From positions 10,125 through 74,124 of the forward strand of contig JBGANK010000013.1 in the NCBI GenBank assembly GCA_044222395.1: DNA of 64,000 nucleotides. The letters run 5' to 3'. A model generated the notes under the pieces. That model made no database searches and was not told the DNA's origin. It was given only the letters and a program-made list of their open reading frames with translations. This DNA comes from JAEUMD01 sp044222395. Its GTDB lineage: Bacteria > Pseudomonadota > Alphaproteobacteria > Rhizobiales > Hyphomicrobiaceae. A program made the position numbers and the translations under genes. The stretch's first letter is position 1. Each line of letters starts with the position of its first letter. Positions 27,109-36,300 of this stretch are shown here, piece by piece.

Positions 27109-28332
27109 TTACGAGCCGATGCCGAGGTCCTTGGCGAAACTTTCGATCGATTGGAGAGCGGCTGCATCTCCCTCGAACGCGCGACGAGCTTTGGCGAGGG
27201 CATTGGCCGCATCGCCGTCTCGTCCCATCACCTTATAGGCACGCGCCAGACGCTTCCAGCCATCGAGATCCTTGCCGTTCGCGTCCAATCGCGCGGCCAG
27301 ACCATCGACCATTTTTGAGATAAAGGCGCCCTGCTGCTCGGGCGTCAGCTGTTGTGCTGCTGCGACATCAGCAGCGCTAGGCCCGGGTGCAGGTGTCGCG
27401 GCAGGCTGCGATGCAGGCGCTGCGGCGGACTGGGACGGCGGCTGCGGCGCGGCTTGTGCAGTCGCTTCCTTCTTGCCGCCACCGCTGGCAAGCTCCGCAC
27501 GCATCTCGCCAATCTTGGATTCGACGACGGATCGCCAGGGCGCATCCGGGGCTGAGACCTTCAGCAGCGCTTCAAGATCAGCGACGGCGCCGGACAGGTT
27601 GCCGTCCTGCTGTTTGGCAATTGCGAGCCAGAACTTCGGTTCGGGCCGATAGGGGGACAGGGTCTGCAAGCGCTGATAGGCCCGCTGGGCCTCCGGCGTG
27701 ACAGTGCCATTGTTCGCAAAAATAGTCGCCTCGGCAAAACCGGCGACCAGATCGGGATTTTCCCCGAGTAGCTTTATCGCGTTCGCATATGATTGGATGG
27801 CGTCCTGATAGCGCTCCTGCTTCATGTAGACCGGCGCGATCACCGCCCAGCCCTGACCATCTTCGGGGTTCTGCTTCAATCTCGCCTCGACCATGCCGAC
27901 GAGTTCCGACATCGAGCGGCCCGAAGACGACTTGGCGATCCGATCGGCGTGGGGCAGATTCGGCAGGTTCGGCGAGCCGAGTATCGAATAGACCCCTGCC
28001 GACATGATCGCCACGAACGCCGCTGCCGCGTAGGCCTGTGGTTTGTAACCGGGTCTGGTGGCTGGCGTGACCGCACGCGATTGACGGGCGGACTCTTGTT
28101 CTGCGGCCCGCAGCAGGCGTCGCGCCAGTTCAGTGCGCGCCGCGTCAGCCTCACCTTCGGCCAACAACCCTTCGTCGCGTTCGGCATCGATAGCGTTAAG
28201 CTGATCGCGGTAGACGGCGACATCGGCCGAATGCGGTTGTTGCGTTGAACCGGGTGGTCGAATGAAAGGCCGCGCCAGAAACGCGACCACTGCCGCTGTC
28301 AGGACTATCAAACCGATCCACAGAGCCATCAT
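27109..28332 (-). CDS. ccmI: Cytochrome c maturation protein CcmI (CycH)
   Basis: About 407 aa. MALWIGLIVLTAAVVAFLARPFI is the first of two N-terminal membrane helices (the second about 95-115), followed by TPR repeats (about 140-270; VGMVEARLKQNPEDGQGWAVIAPVY) and a second TPR-like set near the C-terminus separated by a Pro/Ala/Gln linker. It holds apocytochrome c C-termini for the heme lyase. The start ATG 28332 is chosen because the membrane helix begins there; the open frame further upstream to 28470 lacks family resemblance. First gene of the operon. Confidence 0.92.
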   Translation of the reverse strand: MMALWIGLIVLTAAVVAFLARPFIRPPGSTQQPHSADVAVYRDQLNAIDAERDEGLLAEGEADAARTELARRLLRAAEQESARQSRAVTPATRPGYKPQAYAAAAFVAIMSAGVYSILGSPNLPNLPHADRIAKSSSGRSMSELVGMVEARLKQNPEDGQGWAVIAPVYMKQERYQDAIQSYANAIKLLGENPDLVAGFAEATIFANNGTVTPEAQRAYQRLQTLSPYRPEPKFWLAIAKQQDGNLSGAVADLEALLKVSAPDAPWRSVVESKIGEMRAELASGGGKKEATAQAAPQPPSQSAAAPASQPAATPAPGPSAADVAAAQQLTPEQQGAFISKMVDGLAARLDANGKDLDGWKRLARAYKVMGRDGDAANALAKARRAFEGDAAALQSIESFAKDLGIGS

Positions 28333-28572
28333 TTGTTCCCGAAAATGCGCACCCTGGTGCAATAGGGGGGCTTCAGGCAGATGACAAGAGCTACTGAACG
28401 CTCCAGGGCCAATGGTCGCGCAGGCAGCAGCCCCGATGGCGGGTATCCATCCAGGTCGCCTGACCGGCAAGCCAACCGGAAGCGGGCACGCCTGCGGTCC
28501 GCGGCAATTTCAAGCATCCGACGCCTAAGTCGAGCAGCCAAACCCAACACGGTCAAAGCACGAGACTATCGA

Positions 28573-29046
28573 TCAGGCTACGGAGCGCCAAGACCCGTCT
28601 TCGTTGCGACAAGCCGTTCCGCGCATCACCTGCGGGCGGCCGTCGATGTAAACCGTGTGAGAATAGTCGCGGCAATCCTGGCTGCCACGCCTGTACGAGC
28701 GGCTTGGTACAACCTCGCCATAGCGGCCGTTATCGGGATTGCGCCATGTGCGCGCGACGCCAGATTGACCGCGTTCCAGGGCCTCGAACTCGGCCTCGCG
28801 GGCGAGCGCCCGGTCATGGTCATCAAGCGTGCGGCCAATCTCGTGGCCGACAACGCCGCCGACGACCGCGCCAGCCACAGTGGCCAGCGCCCGTCCGGTC
28901 CCTTTGCCCACCTGATTGCCGATGATGCCGCCAGCGATGGCGCCGACCGCCAGACCGGTGTCTGCCTTGTTTGGTCCCTCAGGCCCACATCCGGCAATGC
29001 CCAGCACTACAACAGCAGCAACTGCGGCCCTGATACCCTTCGGCAT
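28573..29046 (-). CDS. Glycine-zipper outer-membrane lipoprotein (17-kDa antigen-like)
   Basis: A 157-aa protein with a lipoprotein signal (VLGIAGC, lipidated Cys at residue 20) and a glycine-zipper segment AVGAIAGGIIGNQVGKGTGRALATVAGAVVGGVVGHEIGR that can span the outer membrane. The C-terminal part (WRNPDNGRYGEVVP, CRDYSHTVYIDGRPQVMRGTACRNEDGSW) matches the rickettsial 17-kDa antigen / RT0821 surface protein type. It probably contributes to envelope integrity; the exact role is unknown. Single gene between ccmI and feuQ. Confidence 0.87.
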   Translation of the reverse strand: MPKGIRAAVAAVVVLGIAGCGPEGPNKADTGLAVGAIAGGIIGNQVGKGTGRALATVAGAVVGGVVGHEIGRTLDDHDRALAREAEFEALERGQSGVARTWRNPDNGRYGEVVPSRSYRRGSQDCRDYSHTVYIDGRPQVMRGTACRNEDGSWRSVA

Positions 29047-29287
29047 GATTTCGCCCCATAGCTCGGTCTGAGATGGAATTCACGGTGTGGTCTGACCGAC
29101 ACTCGCACAGCCGCTCTCATATGTGACGCGACCGGCGATTCCACAATCCACTAGCTGCCGTTTCGAAGGGGAATGGGGCGAAAGTGGGACACGGGCGTCC
29201 GGCGAGCTCGATTCGCACTGGGGAGTTGTCACATTGCTGCAACGCCTGGAGAGGCGGCCGAGTGAAATGCGACGCAGGCGCCAGAAC

Positions 29288-30667
29288 TCAAACGCGAGGC
29301 AACCGTAGTGTGGCCTTCAGGCCGCCGCGCGGCGATGAGTCCAGATCGAAGCTACCGCGATACATCTGCACGAAGTCGGTGACGATCGATAGACCCAGTC
29401 CGGAACCGGGTTTCGATTCGTCCAGCCGCAATCCGCGTTTGCCAATGCGCTTGCGCTGCTCGTCGGACAAGCCGGGCCCATCGTCCTCGATGACGATTTC
29501 GACCTGGGCGGAGGCGCCCTTTTGCTGCGGCGGCTCGGTGATCGTCAGGAACACCTCCGAGCTTGCCCACTTGCAGGCGTTATCAAGCAGGTTGCCGAGC
29601 ATCTCCTCCAGGTCCTGTCGCTCTCCCTGGAATCGCGCCGAATCCGGCACGGAGGCCGTGATCGTGATGCCGCGGTCGCGGTTGATGCGTTCGAGTGCGC
29701 GCACCAGCGGATCGGTCACCTCTTTGATCTTTGTGACATGTCCGATGGCACCGACCCTGGCTGCCATGCGGGCGCGGTCCAGATACAAAGTGATTGAATC
29801 GCGCATGACATCCGCCTGCTCCTTGACCTTGCGGGCCAGGGCTCCGTCGTCTTCGCGGGCCTCATTTATGATCACGGCCAGCGGTGTCTTGAGTGCGTGC
29901 GCGAGATTGCCCACCTGTGTGCGGGCGCGATCGACAACGTCCTGGTTGGATTGGATCAAGGCATTGAGCTCGACCTGCAACGGCGCGATCTCGGCGGGCA
30001 GTTCGCCTTCCAGCCGCTCGGACTCACCTGAACGGATCGCTGCCAACCCCTTCTCGACCCGCTTCAAGGGCAGCAGTCCGAATCTCACCTGGAACAATGT
30101 GACGGCGACCAGCCCAAGCCCAGCAAGAGCCAGCGCGGTCGTCAAGCGATTGCGGAAATTGGCGACAAGCTCCTCGAGCCAATCGAGCGGGCCAGCGACT
30201 ATGATCGAATAACGCGGGTGGTCCGTCTCATAGCCTAGCGTATTGACGAGTTCGACGATGCGCATTGGCTCGCCTGTCGGACCGTCCACATTCATCCAGC
30301 GCGTCCCAGCGCTGTCGGTAGGAAATCCGCTCTCGCTGGGAGATGGGAGCCTGGCAGTGGCAAGCGAAGCGGAGACGAGCGTCGGCAGCTTGGGATTGTC
30401 GAGCGGCTTGATCTGCCAATACCAACCGGATTGCGTCACCTCGAACAGCGGCTCGTAGCGATTGGTCGGTGCAACGGGTGCGGCCTCGGCCTCGCTCAGG
30501 CTGTCGAACATGATGGCCGTGGCGAGCTTCTTGAGCTGCGCGTCGAAGGAGGCCTGTACGTCCTCACGATAGAGCGAGTAGATGATGATCCCGGCAAGCG
30601 GCAGGACGATCAGCGTCCATACCGTGGAGGTCGCGAACAGACGGAACGCGAGTGAATTAGGCCGCAT
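29288..30667 (-). CDS. feuQ: Sensor histidine kinase, FeuQ-like
   Basis: A 459-aa inner-membrane kinase: helix 1 (about 10-32), a periplasmic sensor of about 135 residues, helix 2 (about 172-190), HAMP-like linker, HisKA with the phospho-acceptor in LAHALKTPLAVIINEA, and HATPase with LDNACKWA, EDDGPGL and GSGLGLSIV. It overlaps the regulator gene by 11 bases. Family resemblance and the neighbouring FeuP-type regulator support FeuQ, which in rhizobia signals envelope/osmotic status and is essential in some species. Confidence 0.85.
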   Translation of the reverse strand: MRPNSLAFRLFATSTVWTLIVLPLAGIIIYSLYREDVQASFDAQLKKLATAIMFDSLSEAEAAPVAPTNRYEPLFEVTQSGWYWQIKPLDNPKLPTLVSASLATARLPSPSESGFPTDSAGTRWMNVDGPTGEPMRIVELVNTLGYETDHPRYSIIVAGPLDWLEELVANFRNRLTTALALAGLGLVAVTLFQVRFGLLPLKRVEKGLAAIRSGESERLEGELPAEIAPLQVELNALIQSNQDVVDRARTQVGNLAHALKTPLAVIINEAREDDGALARKVKEQADVMRDSITLYLDRARMAARVGAIGHVTKIKEVTDPLVRALERINRDRGITITASVPDSARFQGERQDLEEMLGNLLDNACKWASSEVFLTITEPPQQKGASAQVEIVIEDDGPGLSDEQRKRIGKRGLRLDESKPGSGLGLSIVTDFVQMYRGSFDLDSSPRGGLKATLRLPRV

Positions 30668-31328
30668 CAGGATCCGAGCTCAGCCTGTAGCCCAATCCCC
30701 GTACCGTTTGAATCAGATCGACAGGGAGCTTCTTGCGGAGTCGACCGATGAAGACCTCGATCGTGTTGGAGTCGCGATCGAAGTCCTGCTCGTAGAGATG
30801 CTCGACGAGCTCGGTGCGGGAGACGACACGACCGTTGTGGTGCATCAAATAGGCGAGCAGCCGGTACTCATGCGAGGTCAGCTTGATCGGCTCGCCGTCG
30901 CAGGTCACGCGCGCCGACTTCGTGTCGAGACGGATGGGGCCGCACTCGATCTCGTTCTTGGCATGACCACTGGCACGGCGGACCTGAGCACGCACACGGG
31001 CGAGCAGCTCCTCCATGTGGAACGGCTTTGCGACGTAGTCGTCGGCGCCGGCGTCCATGCCGGCAACCTTGTCGCTCCAGCGATCGCGTGCGGTGAGAAT
31101 AATGACCGGCATGTTGCGCTCAGAGCGGCGCCACTGCTCGAGTACCGACAGGCCGTCCATCTTGGGCAGGCCGATGTCGAGTATGATCAGGTCATAGGGC
31201 TCGGTATCGCCCAGGAAGTAACCCTCCTCTCCGTCAAAGGAGGTATCGACCGCATAGCCAGCGTCGGTCAGCGCGCGCACGAGCTGGCGATTGAGATCGC
31301 GGTCATCTTCAACAATGAGAATTCGCAA
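30657..31328 (-). CDS. feuP: OmpR-family response regulator, FeuP-like
   Basis: A 223-aa regulator when started at TTG 31328, giving the expected MRILIVEDD N-terminus; the frame continues to another TTG at 31355. Phospho-acceptor D51 lies in LIILDIGLPKMDG, with K in YVAKPFHMEE and the RDRWSDKVAGMDAGADDY block characteristic of FeuP/PhoP-like regulators. The winged helix contains LTSHEYRLLAYLMHH and VEVFIGRLRKKL-type residues. Partner of the kinase downstream. In rhizobia FeuP controls cyclic glucan export and osmoadaptation; the target here is not visible. Confidence 0.87.
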   Translation of the reverse strand: MRILIVEDDRDLNRQLVRALTDAGYAVDTSFDGEEGYFLGDTEPYDLIILDIGLPKMDGLSVLEQWRRSERNMPVIILTARDRWSDKVAGMDAGADDYVAKPFHMEELLARVRAQVRRASGHAKNEIECGPIRLDTKSARVTCDGEPIKLTSHEYRLLAYLMHHNGRVVSRTELVEHLYEQDFDRDSNTIEVFIGRLRKKLPVDLIQTVRGLGYRLSSDPDAA

Positions 31329-31480
31329 GGATCCGTTCCGCCCTGTTTCTTGCAACTGGCGGCGAATTATAACGGGGTGATAGGAAAATCCTAGATCTTG
31401 TTGTCGGATCGGTGAAGGCAGGAGTTCGTGCCGAGCAGCCGCGCCCCTCTGCGATCACCAATCCTGCGTCAGGACCGCCA

Positions 31481-31840
31481 TCAATCGCTTGGGCCAACGC
31501 TGCGTGACTTGCCCGCAAACGGTTGTTGGGCGTCGACGCTCTCACGGCTCACCGTGCCACGGCGATCGCGGATCACGAGCCGGTAGACGTAGCGCCCTCC
31601 CTCGCGGCACAACGTGGTTCGCACGATGGCACCCGATCGCTCACGCTGAGCGGCACTGGCAAGCTGCTCGACGGAGGTCAGCTTTTCGGCCTTCACAATG
31701 CGTGAGGCTTCCGACCAATCCTCGATGCATTCGTCCTGCTTGGGTATAGCACGCGTCAACGGTTCAGCACGCGTCAACGTCGGCGTCGCCGAGGGCAGCG
31801 CCGACAAGAAGAGCACGATCGCTAAACGTGTCCACTTCAT
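31481..31840 (-). CDS. Small secreted PepSY-like protein next to feuPQ
   Basis: A 119-aa protein with a signal peptide (WTRLAIVLFLSALPSATPTLTRA) and a C-terminal strand pattern, YVYRLVIRDRRGTVSRESVDA, typical of PepSY-like domains. It lies directly upstream of feuP on the same strand. In Sinorhizobium a small periplasmic protein, FeuN, restrains FeuQ; this could be its counterpart, which is inference from location, size and export. ATG 31840 is chosen because it begins the signal peptide; the open frame extends to 31939. Confidence 0.72.
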   Translation of the reverse strand: MKWTRLAIVLFLSALPSATPTLTRAEPLTRAIPKQDECIEDWSEASRIVKAEKLTSVEQLASAAQRERSGAIVRTTLCREGGRYVYRLVIRDRRGTVSRESVDAQQPFAGKSRSVGPSD

Positions 31841-31916
31841 TCCGAACTTCTCTCGAATTGTGTGGAGGCAACATATACCAAGACTAGAACGCCAGGGATG
31901 AATACTACCTGAATGC

Positions 31917-31933
31917 GGCGCGCTGGTTGCGCC
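31917..31933 (-). terminator. Short hairpin at the end of the GTA operon
   Basis: GGCGC and GCGCC around a seven-base loop, 10 bases past the stop of the last GTA-region gene on the minus strand. There is no T tract, so termination here is only a possibility. Confidence 0.3.
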
Positions 31934-31943
31934 TCGCAACTCC

Positions 31944-33308
31944 TCACAGCCTCAGGGAAATGGGTAGCCTGGTGATGGGTTGCGATGCGCGAACACGGCC
32001 GTAGATAGCCAGGATGGTGCCGATCACGCCTCCCAGCGCCTGGACCACCTGGGTGAGCTGCTCGCCGATCTGACGCACCATCTCGCCGGTTATATCCAGC
32101 CCCAGCAGAGGGCCGATGACCGGCAGCACAGTCGATGCCGCGCTCACGATCACGCCCCAGATCGTCAAGGATTCGCCCCACCATTTCGCCTGGGGTGCAG
32201 CTTCATTGCTTTCGCCGCTCATTTCGGTTCTGCCTTTCTCGGTTGCTGGTTGATTGGTGCCATCGCCCCGGTCAGGATCCTGGAGGGGGCTGTCACGTGC
32301 GGTATCGATCAGAGCACCGGCACGCGCCAGGGTGACGTCGACACGACGCAGCCAACCGCGCCCGAAACGCCAGAAATGCTGAAGGGCGCGGTAGCGCTCG
32401 CGACGGATCTCGGCATAGCTGGTGAGTGTCTCGAGAAGGGGCTTTGATTCCATGCGCGCCTGCGTCTGGGGCCCGATCTCGCCGTCGACGTTGGCGCCGA
32501 CCGACTGCTGCAGGCATTTGATTGCGGTAGCGACGCCGTGATTGACCGCCGCATCGAATTGCATGACAGCGAGGGCGGGGGACATACGGTGGCACCCCGC
32601 CGGGATCCAATAGCGAGTCTGGTAGATCTCGCGCACCATGGCATCGGGAATCCGCTTCAGCTTGGCAACGAGACGGCTGCGGTTATCCGGCGTCACGGTC
32701 TCGCCGACCCATCGCGCGAATACTCCCAGCGTGATGCCTTTGTTGGTGGGACCGCCAGGGTCATAGGGATCGTCGGTGAAGCCACCTTCCATTTCCAGGA
32801 CGTGGTTCAGCGCCTGATCAAAAATGGCAGCAACGATCGGCTTGGCGGCCGTCCTTTCCGGCACTGCATCATTGTCGATGGCCGTCTCCTGCGGCCAGCG
32901 GTAGGCGAGAACCCTTTCCTTGGCGAAGGGCGCAACGCTGACCGCGTTGCCCTGATTGCCTCCGAGCAGAAAGACCTGCTGTTCGGTTTCACCGACAATG
33001 AAGCCCGCGTGACCGAGCGCGGGATCGGTGCCGCGGCTCAACACCGCAATGGCGCCAAAGCGCGCCTCGTTGATCGCGTTTCCCCACTCCAGATAAGAGC
33101 GTGCCATCAGCGAGCGCGTGCTTGATCGCCCAGACCTCTCCAGGCACGCTCCGAGAAACGCGGCGCACCAGGCGACCTCGTCGTCGCGGATCGCATCGTG
33201 ACCGACGGTCTTGAACATCTCGGCGATGCGCGGATTGTCGCCGCTGCCAGCGACCTCGTGCACGCCCAGCTCGCGCCAGGCCCAGGCGAGCCAGTCGGGT
33301 TGTTGCAT
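31944..33308 (-). CDS. Lysis protein: CHAP-like peptidase + GH108 muramidase + membrane domain
   Basis: A 454-aa three-part protein. Residues 1-140 resemble the TIGR02594/CHAP-type amidase family, with C48 in EVAWCAAF and H100 in GHAGF. Residues about 158-340 are a GH108 N-acetylmuramidase, catalytic E174 in LEMEGGF followed by PGGPTNKGIT, with the peptidoglycan-binding GANVDGEIGPQTQ. Residues about 374-450 contain two hydrophobic helices (LTIWGVIVSAASTVLPVIGPLLGL, VVQALGGVIGTILAIYG), like the holin-associated tails of such enzymes. It lies 40 bases after the TIM-barrel gene and could release particles by lysis. Confidence 0.82.
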   Translation of the reverse strand: MQQPDWLAWAWRELGVHEVAGSGDNPRIAEMFKTVGHDAIRDDEVAWCAAFLGACLERSGRSSTRSLMARSYLEWGNAINEARFGAIAVLSRGTDPALGHAGFIVGETEQQVFLLGGNQGNAVSVAPFAKERVLAYRWPQETAIDNDAVPERTAAKPIVAAIFDQALNHVLEMEGGFTDDPYDPGGPTNKGITLGVFARWVGETVTPDNRSRLVAKLKRIPDAMVREIYQTRYWIPAGCHRMSPALAVMQFDAAVNHGVATAIKCLQQSVGANVDGEIGPQTQARMESKPLLETLTSYAEIRRERYRALQHFWRFGRGWLRRVDVTLARAGALIDTARDSPLQDPDRGDGTNQPATEKGRTEMSGESNEAAPQAKWWGESLTIWGVIVSAASTVLPVIGPLLGLDITGEMVRQIGEQLTQVVQALGGVIGTILAIYGRVRASQPITRLPISLRL

Positions 33309-33348
33309 TCCTTACTATCCTTGGTTGGCTTCGTGCGAGCGTGCAGCT

Positions 33349-36300
33349 TCAGATGACGGCCGCACGCGGTGTGCCGCGCCCGTAGACAGCACTTGATTGG
33401 TAGACGCGCACGGAGACGCTTGCCTGTGGTGCGCCGAAATCCGCGATCTGGTCTGCGGCCGGATACAGCGCCGACGCTGTTGCGGCGTTCAGCACTCGCT
33501 TGACCACTGGCCCATCGAGGATCTCGACCTCGTAGGCTTCGCTCGTTTCGGCTAGCGGCACTTCGGCCACTTCCCAGCTATCGCCACCCATTCGGGTGCG
33601 ACGGATCCATGCAATCGTCAGGTCGCCGCTTCCGCCTGCGTCGCGTGTGCCGTGGACATGCGCTGGCGCGTAGGGCCTCAACCCGACGCCGCGCAATGCA
33701 TGAGTGGCGGTTGCATATGTGATGTCGGCGATATCGCGGCTCGACGGACCGTAGCGCCACGTATAGTTCAGGCCGATGTCCGCCAGCGTGCTCGGTAAAG
33801 TGGTCAGCGCAGCATCGATCAGAACGAATGGCGATCCTGCAGACGTGGCTGCCTGCATCGCCCGTTCCGTGCCCGCCTGTCCGCGCAGAAGCTGCGACAG
33901 CTCATAAACTCCGGGGGCTACCAATTCGGCTTGCTCAAATTGCAGCACTTCCCAGTCGCCGTCGACGTTGCGCACCGCTGCCGCGTTTTGTCCGGCGAGC
34001 AGCTGGAGCGGCGTCACCGAGGTCAGGCTCGCGCCATCAATTGCTACCCTTAGTTTGGTGGCTCGATCGAGGCGCGCCTCGGGCCCTGCTGGCAAATCGG
34101 TCTGCGTCAATCCGATGGTTGCCGGCGTGCCGACGAGTGTCTGCAGCGTGAAGCCTGAGGCCTCCGGCGAGCGGTAGACGGCGATACTGCCCGGCCAAGG
34201 AGACTGGCGGGCGGCCACGTAAGCTGCCTCGGGGGCCTCGTCACCTCTGAGCAGCGGCAAATCGAGGAAATAGAGCAAAGGCGGACCGGCCAGAACCAAT
34301 TCGCCGCCGGCGCTCGGGCGGGCGCGGCCACGTGCTGATTCGTAAATCGCAGCATCGACGGCACGCGCCTCGATCGCTCGTGCGCCGCTTTCGGAGACTT
34401 CGATCACGCGGAAGCGGCGTTCCGCGTTCTCTATCTTCAGTGCGAACGTATCGCCAGGCTCGATGGCCAGCCGGCTCGGCGGCAGAGCAAGGCTCGCTCT
34501 TTCACGCGCGATCCAGGTCTCATGCAGCCAGGTATCGGCAATCTGCTCGGCCTGTTCGCCATCAAGGACGATTGGCAGCTCGGCCTGTGACACGCGACCG
34601 CTTGCGCCCGCAAGACGGCGCGACTCTGCGACGGCCTGTCGATAATCTCCGGAGGCGCCGACATAGGTCAACTTGGCCGCCATCGGCAGCTCTGTCTCCT
34701 GGCCGCGCGTCAGCGTCATCAGCGGCGCTTCGGAACGAGCCTCGACCATGTCGTCGCCGGTCAAGCTGGCGACCGGCTGGTCATTGCCGCGATGGCGGAA
34801 GACGATCTGGCCTTCGCTCTCGATCGCATCGGTGAAGAAGGCGAGGCTTAATGGTTGCAGTGCGTCCCGCGCCGACATGACGCTGTCGATCAGGTAGCCG
34901 GGCACGGTTCCAGTAAGCTCGCCGCTGTCGAACTCGGTGAAGTCGTAGTCCTGCAGAACCTGCTTGACCAGTGCATCGAGGGGCACGTTGGCGAGCCTGC
35001 CGTTCAGCCAATGGCCCAACAGCCAGTTGTCACCGTCTCCCCAGACATCCAGATTGCTGGGGAACGCAGGAAACGGCCGTGCATCCCAGGCGTAGACGTG
35101 GATGTGGTCGAGCGACACCATCGTGCCACCGTAGACCACCGAGTTGGGATTTGCTCCTGCGACGTAGACTTCTGAGGTGGGATCGAAAGCGCGGATCAGC
35201 GCCTTGATATACTGACGCTGCATGAAGTCATCGCGCAGTCCGCGCGAATAGTATGGCAGTGCCGTCTCCGAACTCTTCGGATCGACGAACACGTTGGGCT
35301 GGTTGGCTCCCTTGTCGACGGCGGGACAGCCAATTTCCATGAACCAAACGGGCTTGGATTGTGGAACCCAGACGGTTGGGGTCGCCGATTCGACGCCGCC
35401 GGGGCGATTGAAATGCTGTGCGGTCCACCACGACTTCAGGTCTTTGTAGCGGAACACCCAAGGCTTGCCGGCGCCGTCGGAGATCGGCGAGCGAACTTGT
35501 GCATCGCGGTTCGCCGCGCTCGCGTAATACCAGTCGAAACCCTCCCCGCCCGCAACATTGCCCGCGAGGTAAGCAAGGTTGTAGATGGAGCGTGTTCCGG
35601 ACAGATAGTCGAGATGACCGTGACCGTCGCGCCAATCGGCGAGCGGCCAATAGAGATCGATACCGATTGCATCGATCGATGGCGAGGACCAGAGCGGATC
35701 GAGGTGGAAGTAAACGTCGCCGCTGCCGTCGGCGGGCTGGTGGCCGAAGTATTCCGACCAGTCGGCAGCGTAAGTCACCTTGGTTGCTGGTCCCAGCACC
35801 GATTTGACGTCGGCGGCGAGCGCCACCAGCGCGTCGACAAATGGGAACGCTGCCGCCGCGCTACGAACCTGGGTTAGCCCTCGTAGCTCGGTGCCAATCA
35901 CAAATGCATCGACACCGCCGGCAGCTTTGGCCAGATGCGCATAGTGCAAAACCATGCGGCGGAAGGACCATTCCGCAGGTCCGCTGTAGATGATCTGCTC
36001 GCCGCTGATCGTGAAGTGTGCGGGGGTTGCCGTTCCGACGAAAGCTGAGATCTGGCTCGCGGCCGCCGCCGTCTTGTCGACCGTGCCGCTGACGCCGGGG
36101 GCCGGATGACAGGTGATACGTCCGCGCCAGGGATATGCCGGCTGGGAGGCACCCGGATCATAGGGGTTCGGCAGCGCATTCCCCTCTGGCACATCCATCA
36201 ATACGAATGGCGTCAGGGTGACCGCCAATCCACGGGCCTTGAGATCCTGGATGGCGTCGACGACGGTCGCATCGGACGGCGTGCCGCCATAAGCTGAGCG

